A stretch of 64,000 bases of DNA from Nevskia sp. (GCF_021732705.1 NZ_JAKFUM010000011.1:248001-312000); one strand, 5' to 3'. Positions 12,961 through 23,109 are shown, counted from the first letter of the stretch. Numbers and translations: made by a program. Notes: generated by a model from the letters alone, not told the origin.

Positions 12961-15588
12961 ATGGCAGAGCCCAATCAGATCCGGCTGGTCCTTTCGCTCG
13001 ACGGGCAGGAATTCACGTCGCGCATGGCGCAGGCGCGCCGGGAAACCGAAGGCCTGGGCACCAGTGCCAAGTCGGTCGACGCCGATCTGGCGCGGGTCGC
13101 GGCACAACTGAAGGCCATGGGCGATGCCGCCGCGATGGCCACGCAGCAGTTCCAGCGGGTGCAGCTGGAGAACGCCGGACTGGCGACCACGGCGGATTCC
13201 GCCGGCCAGATGCTGCGCAAGCAGCAGGACGAAACAATGAAGGTCGGCGCGGCGTCGCAGGCGGCTGGCCGACAGATCGGTTTTCTGGAATCAGCCGTCC
13301 GGGGGGTGATTGCTGGCATCGGCGTTGCCGGGTTGGTGCAGCTTGGTCAGACCGTGTTCACCGTGGGCACCGAGTTCGATGACCTGCGCGGGAAGATCAC
13401 GTCCGCAACCGGGTCTGCAGCGGCGGGCGCAGCGGGCTTCACGTTCGTGCGGCTGGAAGCGGACCGGCTGGCGCTGCAGATCCAGGACACCGCCGCGAAC
13501 TACGCGGATTTCGTGGCAGGCACGGCCAGCAGCGGGCTGTCCCGCACTCGCCGCGACGACATCTTCAGCGCGCTGAACGAGGCCGGCGCGGCCTACAACC
13601 TGACGCAGCAGCAGATCAACCAGAACTTCGACCAGGTGATCCGCATCGGCGGCAAGGCCAAGATCACGCTGGACGATCTGGCCGGCACTCTTGGCACCAA
13701 CCTGCCGCAGACTTTTGACGCCGTGGCCCGTGGGCTGGGCATAACCAACGACCAGCTTCGGAATCTGATCAAGAACGGCGAACTGGCCGGCAACGAAGTG
13801 CTGCCAGCCTTGGGCGACGGTCTGCGTCTCGCCTTGGGCACCAGCGCGCAGACCGAGATTGCTGGCGCGGCCAATGAGGTGAAGCGCCTACGCAACGAAT
13901 TGCTTCTACTGGCTGACAACACATCCGGCCCGGTGAAGTCCGCGTTCGGGGATCTGAGCAGCTACATCGCGACGCTGCTGCGCTACGAGCGCGAGAACGG
14001 GCTGACCGCTTCGGTGCAGACGTTCTTCGCGCCGCTGGTGGATACGGCGATTGCCGGCGCCAATGCCATCACCGGCGGCAATCTGCGCGGCATCGGCTCG
14101 CTGGCGCGGAGCACGAATGCCGCCCGCGATTTCGTCACCGCCAACCCGTTCGCGCCGCAGCTCTTCGACCCGAACCGACCAGCGGCTGCGCCGTTCATTT
14201 CCCCCGGCCGGCCTGCGCCGGACTTCCTGACCGGCGCCAACCTGCTGAGCTTCGGCCAGAGCGCGCCGGATCCGCGAGCCCAACGAGACGCCCAGCGCGA
14301 CGCCAACCGCGCGCTGCGCGACGATGCCCGGGAGGCCGCGCGTGCCGCCGCCGACGAACTGCGCGACCGCCAGCGGGCGCTGGAGATCGCGGTGGAGCGC
14401 GAGGCATCGGAGCGCCGGACGATCGAGGACACGCGCGTACGGGCGGCGATCGTGGCGGAGGAGCTGCGCACTGGCGAGGCCCTGACCGGTGCGGCGCGCG
14501 ATCTGTTCGAGCTGAAGGCCCGAGGCCGGAGCACTGACCAGGCGTCGCTCGCTACCGAGCTGGAGAAGCTGGCCGCGCTCGAGGCGCAGGTGAAGGCGCA
14601 GAAAGATTCCGAGGAACTGGCGCGCAATGCCCAGCGTGCCCGCGACCGCGCGGACGCTGCCTCGCAGCGCTTCTTGCGTCGCCGGGATCAGGGTCCGAAC
14701 TTGGCGCGTGGCGAAGAGGACTCCGATCCGTTCGGACGGCTCGATAGCGGGCAAGAGCGTGCAAGGGGGCTTGCCCGGCAGGAGTATCAAAGCTTGTTGC
14801 GCCTAGAACTCGATGCGCAAATCGCGTCGCGCGCGGCTGGAACCGAAGACTTTGCTGCGAATCTGCAGCGGCAAAGAGACCTTGCAGCGGCACATGCAGA
14901 AGCGCTGATGGAGATCGATCAAGGCTATGCCAATGCGCGGGTGCAGGTCTTCGCCGAGATTTCGATGGGCACGGCGGCAGTCTTCGGCCAGTTAGCGACC
15001 TTGGCTCAAAGCTTTGGACGGAAAGGCTTCGAAACCTACAAGGCATTTGCAATTGCTCAGGCGTTGGTCGCGATCCCGGGCGTAGCGATCGAGGCATACA
15101 AGAGCACGGTAGGCATCCCGGTGGTCGGCCCGTTCCTGGCACCGGTGGCTGCGGCCACGGCCGTGGCCATCCAGCTGCGGCAGGTGGCGCAGATCCGCGC
15201 CGCCCAGCCACCCGGCCGGCGCTTCGGCGGGAGCGTGGCCGCCGGCGGGCTGTACGAGGTCACCGAGTCGGGTGTTCCGGAAGTGTTTCGCGACAGCCGA
15301 ACCAGCCGCAGCTACCTGCTGCCCGGCAATGCCGGCGAGGTGGTGCCGCTGGGCAGTGGTGGCGGCAATGGTGGCGCTGCTGGCGGCGGGGCCTTGAACC
15401 TGAACGTGCAGGTGATCAACCAGGTGGCGAACGCGCAGGTGCGCACCGAGCGCAGCACCGATGCCGATGGCCGGCCGACCCTGCGGCTGATCGTGGCGGA
15501 GATCGGGCGCGATATCCGGGAGGGTGGCGAAGTGGGCAGCGCGATCCGCGATACCTACGGCCTGCGCCGCGCCGGGCGGGTGCTCTGA
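12961..15588 (+). CDS. Tail tape measure protein
   Basis: An 875-aa protein, the longest tail-region coiled-coil protein here. It has an N-terminal helical region with repeated Ala/Gln heptads (residues 20-100), a hydrophobic segment near residues 106-130 (FLESAVRGVIAGIGVAGLV) and a long charged coiled coil at about residues 440-560. A second hydrophobic region lies near 690-745 (AFAIAQALVAIPGVAIEAYK). The end has the FGGSV...YEVTESGVPEVF segment seen in many prophage tape measure proteins. It sets tail length and is ejected at infection. It follows the terminator at 12899-12936 rather than the chaperone gene directly. Confidence 0.85.
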   Translation: MAEPNQIRLVLSLDGQEFTSRMAQARRETEGLGTSAKSVDADLARVAAQLKAMGDAAAMATQQFQRVQLENAGLATTADSAGQMLRKQQDETMKVGAASQAAGRQIGFLESAVRGVIAGIGVAGLVQLGQTVFTVGTEFDDLRGKITSATGSAAAGAAGFTFVRLEADRLALQIQDTAANYADFVAGTASSGLSRTRRDDIFSALNEAGAAYNLTQQQINQNFDQVIRIGGKAKITLDDLAGTLGTNLPQTFDAVARGLGITNDQLRNLIKNGELAGNEVLPALGDGLRLALGTSAQTEIAGAANEVKRLRNELLLLADNTSGPVKSAFGDLSSYIATLLRYERENGLTASVQTFFAPLVDTAIAGANAITGGNLRGIGSLARSTNAARDFVTANPFAPQLFDPNRPAAAPFISPGRPAPDFLTGANLLSFGQSAPDPRAQRDAQRDANRALRDDAREAARAAADELRDRQRALEIAVEREASERRTIEDTRVRAAIVAEELRTGEALTGAARDLFELKARGRSTDQASLATELEKLAALEAQVKAQKDSEELARNAQRARDRADAASQRFLRRRDQGPNLARGEEDSDPFGRLDSGQERARGLARQEYQSLLRLELDAQIASRAAGTEDFAANLQRQRDLAAAHAEALMEIDQGYANARVQVFAEISMGTAAVFGQLATLAQSFGRKGFETYKAFAIAQALVAIPGVAIEAYKSTVGIPVVGPFLAPVAAATAVAIQLRQVAQIRAAQPPGRRFGGSVAAGGLYEVTESGVPEVFRDSRTSRSYLLPGNAGEVVPLGSGGGNGGAAGGGALNLNVQVINQVANAQVRTERSTDADGRPTLRLIVAEIGRDIREGGEVGSAIRDTYGLRRAGRVL

Positions 15589-16376
15589 TGCAGTACCCGG
15601 CCAGCCTGCTGCAGGCGCCGCTGCGCGCCAGCTTTGCCGACGCTGCCCCGGAGACGGTGATCCGCAGCCAGAACGACAGCGGCCCGCGCAAGGCCCGGCA
15701 GCGCTACACCGCAGCCGAGCGGCCGCTGAGCTGCACGGTGCTGCTGCGCTCACAGGCGGAGAAGGATCTGCTGGACAACTGGTTCCAGTACACGCTGGCC
15801 GGTGGCGCCCTGCCCTTCGCCTGGCCAGCGCTGGGCTCGGCGCTGGGCGAACGCAACCTGCTGAACAAGGGCAGCTTCGCGGATCTGCAGCGCGGACTGT
15901 GGACCGGTTCCGGCAGCACGATCCAGAGCACGACGGAAGCCTGGGGCGGCTTTTTTCAGGCGCTGCAGCGGGACAATTCCGAGAACGCGCCGTTCGATGT
16001 CACGCCCGGGCAGCGGCTGTTCACGCGGCTGCGGATGCGATCCACCGGCTGCACGTATCCGCTGGCGTTCAACGTGGCCTTTGCCAACGCCAGCGGCGCG
16101 AACTTCGTGTTCGGCGCCGGCGGCGACCTGCCGGCCAATACCGGCTGGACGCTGGTCACGGCGTCATGCCTGGTGCCGGATGGTGCGGTCAGCGGCCGCG
16201 GCTATCTGGTGATCAACGGACCGGCCAGTACCAACATTGGCCCGGCCGGGTTTGCCGAGCTGTCGGTCTCGACCTCGCCGCTGGATGCCCGCTACAGCGT
16301 AGTGGCCGGGCCGACCTATCGGCTGGCGGGTGCCCGCGTGTGGACCGCGGACCTTCAGCTGGTGCGCCTGCCGTGA
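15588..16376 (+). CDS. Minor tail protein (distal-tail region)
   Basis: A 262-aa protein whose ATG overlaps the last base of the tape measure gene. The first 90 residues hold a conserved minor-tail pattern (RQRYTAAERPLSCTVLLRSQ, then LLDNWFQYTLAGGALPFAWP). A carbohydrate-binding-like beta domain follows (LLNKGSFADLQRGLWTGSG), and a long beta-rich remainder. Position after the tape measure and before a DUF1833 protein fits the tail-tip assembly set. It probably forms part of the baseplate-like tip. Confidence 0.65.
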   Translation: MQYPASLLQAPLRASFADAAPETVIRSQNDSGPRKARQRYTAAERPLSCTVLLRSQAEKDLLDNWFQYTLAGGALPFAWPALGSALGERNLLNKGSFADLQRGLWTGSGSTIQSTTEAWGGFFQALQRDNSENAPFDVTPGQRLFTRLRMRSTGCTYPLAFNVAFANASGANFVFGAGGDLPANTGWTLVTASCLVPDGAVSGRGYLVINGPASTNIGPAGFAELSVSTSPLDARYSVVAGPTYRLAGARVWTADLQLVRLP

Positions 16377-16843
16377 GCCTGTCGCTGCGGGCGCTGCAGG
16401 CAGTGCTGGCCGAGAACACCGGCGAGGTGTTCGTGGAGTGCGCGGTGCTGTCCGGCGGCGGGCTGGCCAGCCCGGTGCGCATCGTCAACGACCCGGTGCC
16501 GCTGGTGCGCAGCGAAGGCACGTTCCAGCCGCTGGCCTTCGAGCTGGTGCTGCCGAAAGACGATGGCGAAAGCCTGCCGCAGCTCAGCATGGTGATCGAC
16601 AACGTGGACCAGGCGATTGCCGCGACGCTGCGCAGCATCACCGGCACGCCCACGGTGCGGCTGGAGATCGTGCTGGCCAGCCAGCCGAACACGATCGAGG
16701 CCGGGCCCTACACCCTGACGCTGAAGCGCTGGCGGGTGAACGCGGACAGCGTGAACCTGCAGCTGGCGTACGAGAACATCCTGGACGAACCATTCCCGCG
16801 CGATCAGTTCACGCCGGTCAACTCGCCGGGGCTGTTCGGGTGA
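16373..16843 (+). CDS. DUF1833-like minor tail protein
   Basis: A 156-aa protein starting with GTG in a GTGA overlap. It contains the pattern expected of DUF1833 tail proteins: FVECAVLSG, then VRIVNDPVPL, FELVLPKDDGESLPQLSMVI and a C-terminal NLQLAYENILDEPFPRDQFT. Members lie between the distal tail protein and the NlpC/P60 protein in many siphovirus prophages, exactly as here. They are thought to be tail-tip components. The stop overlaps the GTG of the next gene. Confidence 0.75.
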   Translation: MSLSLRALQAVLAENTGEVFVECAVLSGGGLASPVRIVNDPVPLVRSEGTFQPLAFELVLPKDDGESLPQLSMVIDNVDQAIAATLRSITGTPTVRLEIVLASQPNTIEAGPYTLTLKRWRVNADSVNLQLAYENILDEPFPRDQFTPVNSPGLFG

Positions 16844-19551
16844 CGCCGGCAATTGCCCGCTTTGTCGGCGTGCCGTACGTGGACATGGGCCGCGATCCGG
16901 CGATCGGGCTGGACTGCTGGGGCGTGGTCAAGGCGGTGCGCGAGCAGGTGTACGGCCTGGCCACACCGGACTACCGCGAACAGTGCCGCGCCGACCAGCC
17001 GGACCGACACGGGCTGATCGATGCCTGTGCGCGCGACTGGGAAGCGGTCACCGATCCGCAACCGGGCGACGTGGTGCTGCTACGCATCGGCAGCCATGTG
17101 CGCCACGCGGGCGTGGTGGTGGCCACCGCGCCGCTGCAGATGCTGAGCAGCACGGACGACGTTGGCAGCGCGATCGAGCGGCTGGACGGGCCGCGCTGGG
17201 CCACACGAATTGCCGGCTACTACCGGCAGGCACCGGAAGTAACGATCCGCGTGTTCCCGCAGCCGCTGCGCGCTGACTGCCTCGAGGCGAAGGCGCCCGC
17301 CGGCGGCAGCCTGAAGCAACTGCTGGGCGACGCGGCGGGCCACTACCGAGTGAGCGTCAACGGCGTGGAAGTTCCGCGCGAGCAGTGGCCCCACGTGCGG
17401 CCGAAGCCCGGCGCGCTGGTCACGGCACATGCGGTGCCGCAGCGGGTGTTCCGCCGAATCCTGGGCGCGCTGCTGGGCGTCATCAGCTTCATCACCAAGC
17501 CGCTGCTGAAGCTGCTGGCACCGCCGGTGCCGTCCGCCCCGGGTGCGGGCGACAGCTTCAACCGGCGCACGGCGCTGACCGGCACCCGCAACAACGTGGC
17601 GCCATACGAGGTGGTGCCCTGCGTGTATGGGCGAATGCGCTTCTATCCGCCGTTCGCCGCGCTGCCGTTCACCGAACAGGTGGGCGACACCCAATACCTG
17701 CGCGTGCTGCTGATGCTGGGATACGGCCCGCTGACGATCAGCGATATCCGCATCGGCACCACGCCGATCAGTTCGTTCCAGGGCGTGGAGGTCGAGATCG
17801 GCAGCGCGCCGTCGCTGTTCGCCAACGATGTCAGCGAGGAGACTTTGGCAGTGGAACTGAATGACCCCGCCAGCACCGTGACCCGCACCACGGCGCTGGG
17901 CGTGGATGAGTTCAGCTTCGATCTGGCTTTTCCGCAGGGTTTGTACAGCGTGGATGACCGCAACCGTACGCGGCTGGCCACAGTGCGCTTTTCGGTGGAG
18001 TACCGCGCAGCCGGCAGCGGCGGCGCGTGGATCAATCCGGTGCTGACTGGCACGGCCAGCTTCAGCGCCGGCTGGATCAGCGTGCCGGGCGGCGACTACG
18101 CCTTTGCCTGCGTGGGCATGGTGCGCGAGACGCGCATGGCCGGCATCCGCGTGAAGCCCGGCGCGCGCGGCCAGTACGAGGTGCGGATTTCCCGGCAGAA
18201 CACGGTGACCGAGATCGGCAGCCCGACAATCACGGCGGCAGACTGCCAGCTGATTGCGCTGCGCGGCGTTACCTACACCGTGCCGAGTGCCGTGCCGAAC
18301 ACGCTGCTGCTGGCCATGCGGATCAAGAGCACCGACCAGCTCAATGGTGTGACCGATCGCATCAACGTGCTGGCGCAGCGTGCACTGCCGGTGTGGAGCG
18401 GCAGCGCCTGGGTGACACAGGCCACGCGATCGCCGGCGTGGGCGTTTGTCGACGTGCTGACCGGCATCGCGACCGAGCGCGCGGTGGACCGCAACAGCCG
18501 GCTGGCGCTGGCCGAGATCATCGACTGGGCAGCCGAGTGCACCACGCGTGGCCGCACCTTCGATGCCGTGATCGACAGCCGCACCACGGTGTTCGAGCTG
18601 GCGCGGGACATTGCCAGCGTGGGGCGCGCCAGCATCAGCCAGCGCGATGGCCGGTTCACGGTGATTCAGGACCAGGCGATCAGCGTGCCGGTGCAGTGGT
18701 TCACGCCGCGCAACAGCCAGAACTTCGAGGCGGAGATCTCGCTGGAGCCCCTACCCCATGCCGTGCGCGTGCGCTTCGTCAATCCCGATCTGGACTACCA
18801 GCAGGATGAAATCATCGTGCCGGATACCGGCTACACCGAGGCCACCGCCACCCGCTTCGAGACGCTGCAGCTGCGCGGGGTAACCAGCCCGCAGCAGGCC
18901 TGGCTGGGCGGCAAGTACTTCCTCGCGCAGAACCGGCTTCGGCGCACGAACTACACGCTCACCTGCGACGTGGAGAATCTGGTGGCGCGCCGCGGCGATC
19001 TGGTGGGCGTCGCCAGTGACGTGATCGGCGTAGGGCTTGGCAGCGGCCGGGTAACGCGCGTGGTGCTGAATGGCAGCAGCCAGGCCACCGAGGTGGAGAT
19101 CGATGAATTCGTGACGCTGGCTGCCGGCCGCACGTATGCGCTGCGGATCCGCCGGAACATTGCGGCCAGCGTGGTCTCGCAGGTGACGTCGGTGGTCGGC
19201 ACGGTCAACCGTTTCACCTTGATGACGCCGCTGGGCGGCGTGAATGTCGGCGATCTGGCGATGGTCGGCGAGCTGAACAGCGAAACCCGGCTATGCCGCG
19301 TGGTCTCGCAGGATCCCGGCCCGGACCTGACCGCCACGCTGACCCTGGTGGATGACGCACCGGAGTTGCTGGAAACCCAGAACCTGACGCCGCCGGCGTT
19401 CCCGCCACGCGGCGACATCGTGGTGGACCCGGCGCTGATCCAGTGCTGCCCGCGGCTGCCGACACTGGCCAGCGGCGGCACGTCCGGCACGGCACCGACC
19501 ACCGCCCCCGGCGGATCCACGAGCCCGGTGATTCGAGTGTCCATTCCGTGA
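16840..19551 (+). CDS. Fused NlpC/P60 peptidase and tail-tip (TipJ-like) protein
   Basis: A 903-aa protein. Residues 1-125 have an NlpC/P60 fold with Cys26 in GLDCWG and His89 in VRHAGVV, the catalytic pair of these cell-wall peptidases. Residues 130-200 form a ubiquitin-like segment typical of lambda gpI. A hydrophobic stretch follows (FRRILGALLGVISFI, about residues 205-220). The rest is the large beta-rich TipJ/gpJ-like central tail-tip region (VPCVYGRMRFYPPFAALPF). Lambda encodes K, I and J separately; here all three lie in one chain. It should form the tail hub and help open the cell wall. It starts with GTG in a GTGA overlap. Confidence 0.8.
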   Translation: MTPAIARFVGVPYVDMGRDPAIGLDCWGVVKAVREQVYGLATPDYREQCRADQPDRHGLIDACARDWEAVTDPQPGDVVLLRIGSHVRHAGVVVATAPLQMLSSTDDVGSAIERLDGPRWATRIAGYYRQAPEVTIRVFPQPLRADCLEAKAPAGGSLKQLLGDAAGHYRVSVNGVEVPREQWPHVRPKPGALVTAHAVPQRVFRRILGALLGVISFITKPLLKLLAPPVPSAPGAGDSFNRRTALTGTRNNVAPYEVVPCVYGRMRFYPPFAALPFTEQVGDTQYLRVLLMLGYGPLTISDIRIGTTPISSFQGVEVEIGSAPSLFANDVSEETLAVELNDPASTVTRTTALGVDEFSFDLAFPQGLYSVDDRNRTRLATVRFSVEYRAAGSGGAWINPVLTGTASFSAGWISVPGGDYAFACVGMVRETRMAGIRVKPGARGQYEVRISRQNTVTEIGSPTITAADCQLIALRGVTYTVPSAVPNTLLLAMRIKSTDQLNGVTDRINVLAQRALPVWSGSAWVTQATRSPAWAFVDVLTGIATERAVDRNSRLALAEIIDWAAECTTRGRTFDAVIDSRTTVFELARDIASVGRASISQRDGRFTVIQDQAISVPVQWFTPRNSQNFEAEISLEPLPHAVRVRFVNPDLDYQQDEIIVPDTGYTEATATRFETLQLRGVTSPQQAWLGGKYFLAQNRLRRTNYTLTCDVENLVARRGDLVGVASDVIGVGLGSGRVTRVVLNGSSQATEVEIDEFVTLAAGRTYALRIRRNIAASVVSQVTSVVGTVNRFTLMTPLGGVNVGDLAMVGELNSETRLCRVVSQDPGPDLTATLTLVDDAPELLETQNLTPPAFPPRGDIVVDPALIQCCPRLPTLASGGTSGTAPTTAPGGSTSPVIRVSIP

Positions 19552-22295
19552 CCGCTGCCTGCCTGCCGATCGATTATGTGGAGGTCCGCGTGCGGCCGAG
19601 CGCCGTACCGGATGACTGGAAATACCACCGCTTTGCCCCCGGCCAGCCGATCCTGATTCCCGGCGTGGAGGTGGGCGTGCAGTACGTAGTGGAAACCCGC
19701 TGCGTGCCGAAGCTCGGCGGCATTCCCAGCGACTGGAGTGCAGCCACGCACACGGTGCAGGCCGCGCGCCTGTACCTGCCGCAGGTGACCGGCGCTGCCG
19801 CCACGCCGCTGGCCGATGGCGTGCACCTGATGTGGACCCGCCCGGCCGGACTGGCAGCCGACGTGCGCACCGAGATCTACCGCGCGCCGGACGCCGGCGG
19901 CATGCCCGGCACCTTCACCCTGCTGTTCATCGCCCCGGGCACCGCCTACAACGATGCCGTGACCAACGGCGCGCTGTACTGGTACACGATGCGCTTCGTG
20001 GATTACGGCGGCAGCAGCGGCAGCTACAGCACACCGGTGTATGCCCGGGCCAAGACGGTGGAAGACGGGGCCACCAACGGCGCGGTGCTGGGGACCAACC
20101 TGATGCTGCCCGGTGGCGGCGGCGTGGTTTCGAATCTGGACCAGTTCCCGGACGGCACGAACTACGCGCGGCTGCGCGCAAACCAGCTTCAGCGCGGCGT
20201 GCTGATCGGCAAGATCCAAGGCGCGAACCTGTGCCCGAACCCGGGCTTCGAGCTGAACGATGCTGACTTCCCGGCCGGCGCGGTGCTGACGGCGAGTACC
20301 GGTATCTGCGATGGCTGGTATCGGTCGGTCTCGACCGGCGGCTGGGCGGTGTCCCGCGAGACCAGCGGCTTCGCGCCGCATTCCGGTGGCGCGAACCTGC
20401 TGATCAGCCTGCAGCCCGGGCAGAGCCTGGGGCCCGGCACCTATGGGTGCGTGGTGCAGTCCGACCGCATCAACGTGATTGGCGGTGACGATTACATCTA
20501 TGGCGGCTTCCGCCGGGCCGATGCCCATGCTTCGCTGCCTGGCACGGTCAGCGCGCTGCGGCGCATCGGCCTGTTCTGGTATCGGGCGGATGGCTCCGCG
20601 TGCACGCCTCCGGAAAGCTATGCCGACGCCACCGGCGCGGCCGGCATCGCCTACGAGGCGGACTACCTGAGTTACCGCATCACGGCCCCCAGCGATGCCG
20701 CCTATGCGCGGTTCCAGTGCGCGGCGTTCATCATCGTGGCCAGCGGCACGTTCAATACCGGCAGCTCGCTGTACTGCGATGCCCGGTTCGATGACATGCG
20801 CCTGACCGCGGCGGTGTCGATCGACAAGCACGTGGTCGACGGGCCGGTCTACAGCCGCACCGGCACGCCGTATCTGCAGGCGGGCCGGCCGCGCTCGGTC
20901 ACGTCGGGCAAGAACATGTTGGTCAACCCAACGTTCGAACTGGCGAGCGTCGGCATCGGCACCGGTGGTGGTGGCGTCACGACGATGCAGGCGGGCGTGA
21001 TCGTGCTGGACGGCTGGGAGACGACCAGCGGCGACGGCACCAACATCGGCGCGTTCCCGCAGGATGCCGTGCAGTTCGCCTATGACACGGTGGCGTTCGC
21101 GGGTTCGCGTGCCGTGCAGCTCCGCGTGCCAGCGGGCCAAGGCATCACGGTCAACAGCAACAGCTATCACGCGCTCGCGCTGCAGAGCGATCGCGTCTAT
21201 CCGCGGCCGAACGAGGCGTTCCTGCTGACCGGCCAGCGCTGGGTCGATTCGGCCTATCTCACGAGCGTGGCCGGGCTCGAGTTCATCGCGCGGGTCGGCA
21301 TCTGCTGGTTCACCAGCACCGGTACGCTGCTGTCATCCGGTGGTTTTCAGTTCGCCGATCTGAGTGCTGGCACCGGCAGCGCCTACGCCGGCTTCACGAT
21401 GACCGGATCAGTGCCGGCGGCGGCGGCCTTCGGCCGGGTCTACATCGGCCTGTTCGTCCGCAACACGACCGGCGCGACGATCACGCCCGGCAATTTCTAT
21501 GCGGTGTTCCGGGTCGACGACCTGAGCTTCACGCAGCCGGTGTCGCTCGATGCTGAAGTGCTGGACGGCGGCACCTTCGGCAAGACGCGCGTCGACATCC
21601 TGACCGACAACCGACCGGACTTCGCCAAGCCGATCCCGAACCGGACCGCCGACTACATTGCCGAGACTGGCGGTCGGCGCTGGGCTGCCGAAAGCGGCGC
21701 GACGGTCGGCGCCACTGCCGGCGTGAACCTGCGGCGAAACAGCGGCGTGACGCTCGACGATGCCGATGTGATCACGAGCATGGGCACGGCCAATGACGTG
21801 GCCAATGTCAATGGCACGGCAGCCGCGATCGTAAGGAGCAACGCTTTTGCGGGATGGGCGCTCACAGACCCTACAACCGGTGTGCGCGTAGGCGGCGGCC
21901 GCAATCTGCCGCCAGTCAGAACAGCCGGAGCGGGGAGCCAGTGGAACGGCGCGAACCTCACTGCGTCGTGGGACTCAGCGAGTCCCGCCAATGTCACGAT
22001 CACGGCGGCGGCGGGGACGCTGCAGCAGGGCAGTTTTGGCGCCAGCTTTGGCGCCTCAAGCGTCGCTCTCGGTGCAATTCCCCGCGGTTCGCCACAGACC
22101 TTCCGGCTGTATTACGAGGGCAGCACGATCCTTCTGGGCGGGACGTTCAGCCTGCAGGCCACATCCAACCCAGTGACGCTGGTCAGCAGCGATCTGCGCA
22201 TCCATGTGGGCACCATCACTTTTACCGTTCCGGTCAGCGGAGGGTCCGGCTCGGGCGGCACTCCAACCAGAGGCGGCGGCGGAGTCATTCCATGA
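19548..22295 (+). CDS. Large tail fibre/receptor-binding-type protein
   Basis: A 915-aa protein starting at a GTG that overlaps the preceding stop. Residues 1-190 look like two fibronectin-III-type beta domains (YVEVRVRPSAVPDDWKYHRF; GVHLMWTRPAGLAADVRTEI). Two similar modules follow, each opening with an N-P-x-F-E motif (CPNPGFELND; LVNPTFELAS) and ending in a V-S-x-D-x-x-V-x-D-G signature, likely carbohydrate-binding beta-sandwiches. The last 200 residues are a stalk-like beta region ending in a Gly-rich tail. This plan fits a host-recognition fibre attached to the tail tip. Confidence 0.75.
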   Translation: MTAACLPIDYVEVRVRPSAVPDDWKYHRFAPGQPILIPGVEVGVQYVVETRCVPKLGGIPSDWSAATHTVQAARLYLPQVTGAAATPLADGVHLMWTRPAGLAADVRTEIYRAPDAGGMPGTFTLLFIAPGTAYNDAVTNGALYWYTMRFVDYGGSSGSYSTPVYARAKTVEDGATNGAVLGTNLMLPGGGGVVSNLDQFPDGTNYARLRANQLQRGVLIGKIQGANLCPNPGFELNDADFPAGAVLTASTGICDGWYRSVSTGGWAVSRETSGFAPHSGGANLLISLQPGQSLGPGTYGCVVQSDRINVIGGDDYIYGGFRRADAHASLPGTVSALRRIGLFWYRADGSACTPPESYADATGAAGIAYEADYLSYRITAPSDAAYARFQCAAFIIVASGTFNTGSSLYCDARFDDMRLTAAVSIDKHVVDGPVYSRTGTPYLQAGRPRSVTSGKNMLVNPTFELASVGIGTGGGGVTTMQAGVIVLDGWETTSGDGTNIGAFPQDAVQFAYDTVAFAGSRAVQLRVPAGQGITVNSNSYHALALQSDRVYPRPNEAFLLTGQRWVDSAYLTSVAGLEFIARVGICWFTSTGTLLSSGGFQFADLSAGTGSAYAGFTMTGSVPAAAAFGRVYIGLFVRNTTGATITPGNFYAVFRVDDLSFTQPVSLDAEVLDGGTFGKTRVDILTDNRPDFAKPIPNRTADYIAETGGRRWAAESGATVGATAGVNLRRNSGVTLDDADVITSMGTANDVANVNGTAAAIVRSNAFAGWALTDPTTGVRVGGGRNLPPVRTAGAGSQWNGANLTASWDSASPANVTITAAAGTLQQGSFGASFGASSVALGAIPRGSPQTFRLYYEGSTILLGGTFSLQATSNPVTLVSSDLRIHVGTITFTVPVSGGSGSGGTPTRGGGGVIP

Positions 22296-22768
22296 GCTAC
22301 ACCAAGGTCACCGATCCCGCCGACCTGGCGGCGTTCACACTGCCTGACCCTGACACTGGCGAGCCGATCAGCGTCATCGCGCCAGACGAGGAACTGCTGC
22401 TACTGGACACCGGCGACTACGTGGCAGCGAGTTGCTCGGCCTATCGGCACGAGCACATGGGCGGCCGGACGCTGATCGGCGTGGTGCGCTGGCTGGATCA
22501 TGAAGGTGGCGCGGTGCTCGATGCGCTGGATCGCCGCGTTATGGTCACCATGCAGCACACGGCCAGCGTGGGGCAGCTGACGCGCTATGGCGAGGGGCCG
22601 CTGAAGCGCGAGCTGCTGCTGATGCTTCTCGGTGAGCCGCCAACGCTGATCGAAGGCGAGCCCATCATCATCTGGCCCGATGATGTGCGCGCCAGCGTCA
22701 GCATTCGCAACGCGATCACCGCGGCAACCAATGAGGGCCCGGCGTACGACCTGGCAGACCTGCTGTGA
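22292..22768 (+). CDS. Tail fibre-associated protein, unknown function
   Basis: A 158-aa protein starting in an ATGA overlap with the fibre gene. It has an N-terminal acidic part (LPDPDTGEPISVIAPDEEL), a middle alpha-beta region (YRHEHMGGRTLIGVVRWLD) and a helical end. Small genes directly after a fibre gene often encode fibre chaperones or caps, which fits its place, but no family was recognised. Its stop overlaps the GTG of the next gene. Confidence 0.55.
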   Translation: MSYTKVTDPADLAAFTLPDPDTGEPISVIAPDEELLLLDTGDYVAASCSAYRHEHMGGRTLIGVVRWLDHEGGAVLDALDRRVMVTMQHTASVGQLTRYGEGPLKRELLLMLLGEPPTLIEGEPIIIWPDDVRASVSIRNAITAATNEGPAYDLADLL

Positions 22769-23109
22769 CGATCGAGATCCGCTGCGAGGTGGGCAGGCTG
22801 CTGATCGGCGATCACGCCGTGCTGTCGGGCAGCATGCTGGCGGTGACGCTGGCCCAGCTACCGATCGAGATCTCCGCCGACGTTGCGACGGGCGTCTGGC
22901 GCGCGCTGCTGACGCATGCCGGTACCGCCGTGGATCCAGCGATCGACGTGGCGGTGATGTACGGCGAGGCGCTGGGCGAGCGCTACAGCCTGACCCCCGC
23001 AGGCGTCAGCCGGTTCGGCTGCAGCGTGGTGATCGAGGGCGAGCTGGGCGATCGCGTGCTGATCAGCGCGGCCGCGCTGCCGGCTGGTGATGTCAGTCCT
23101 GCAGCCTGA
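22765..23109 (+). CDS. Last gene of the late operon, unknown function
   Basis: A 114-aa protein starting with GTG in a GTGA overlap. It is beta-rich (TIEIRCEVGRLLIG; FGCSVVIEGELGDRVLIS) with an Ala-rich helical middle. It is the final rightward late gene; its 3' end overlaps the 3' end of the CI-like repressor gene by 17 bases on opposite strands, with no terminator between them. The function is unknown. Confidence 0.55.
   Translation: MTIEIRCEVGRLLIGDHAVLSGSMLAVTLAQLPIEISADVATGVWRALLTHAGTAVDPAIDVAVMYGEALGERYSLTPAGVSRFGCSVVIEGELGDRVLISAAALPAGDVSPAA

Noticed and set aside
18951-21170. 739-codon reverse-strand open frame under the tail tip and fibre genes
   Set aside because: It is a GC-rich shadow frame with no domain pattern; the forward genes have full family motifs and overlapping starts.
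19548-22295. Diversity-generating retroelement acting on the fibre gene
   Set aside because: No reverse transcriptase, template repeat or adenine-biased variable repeat was found.
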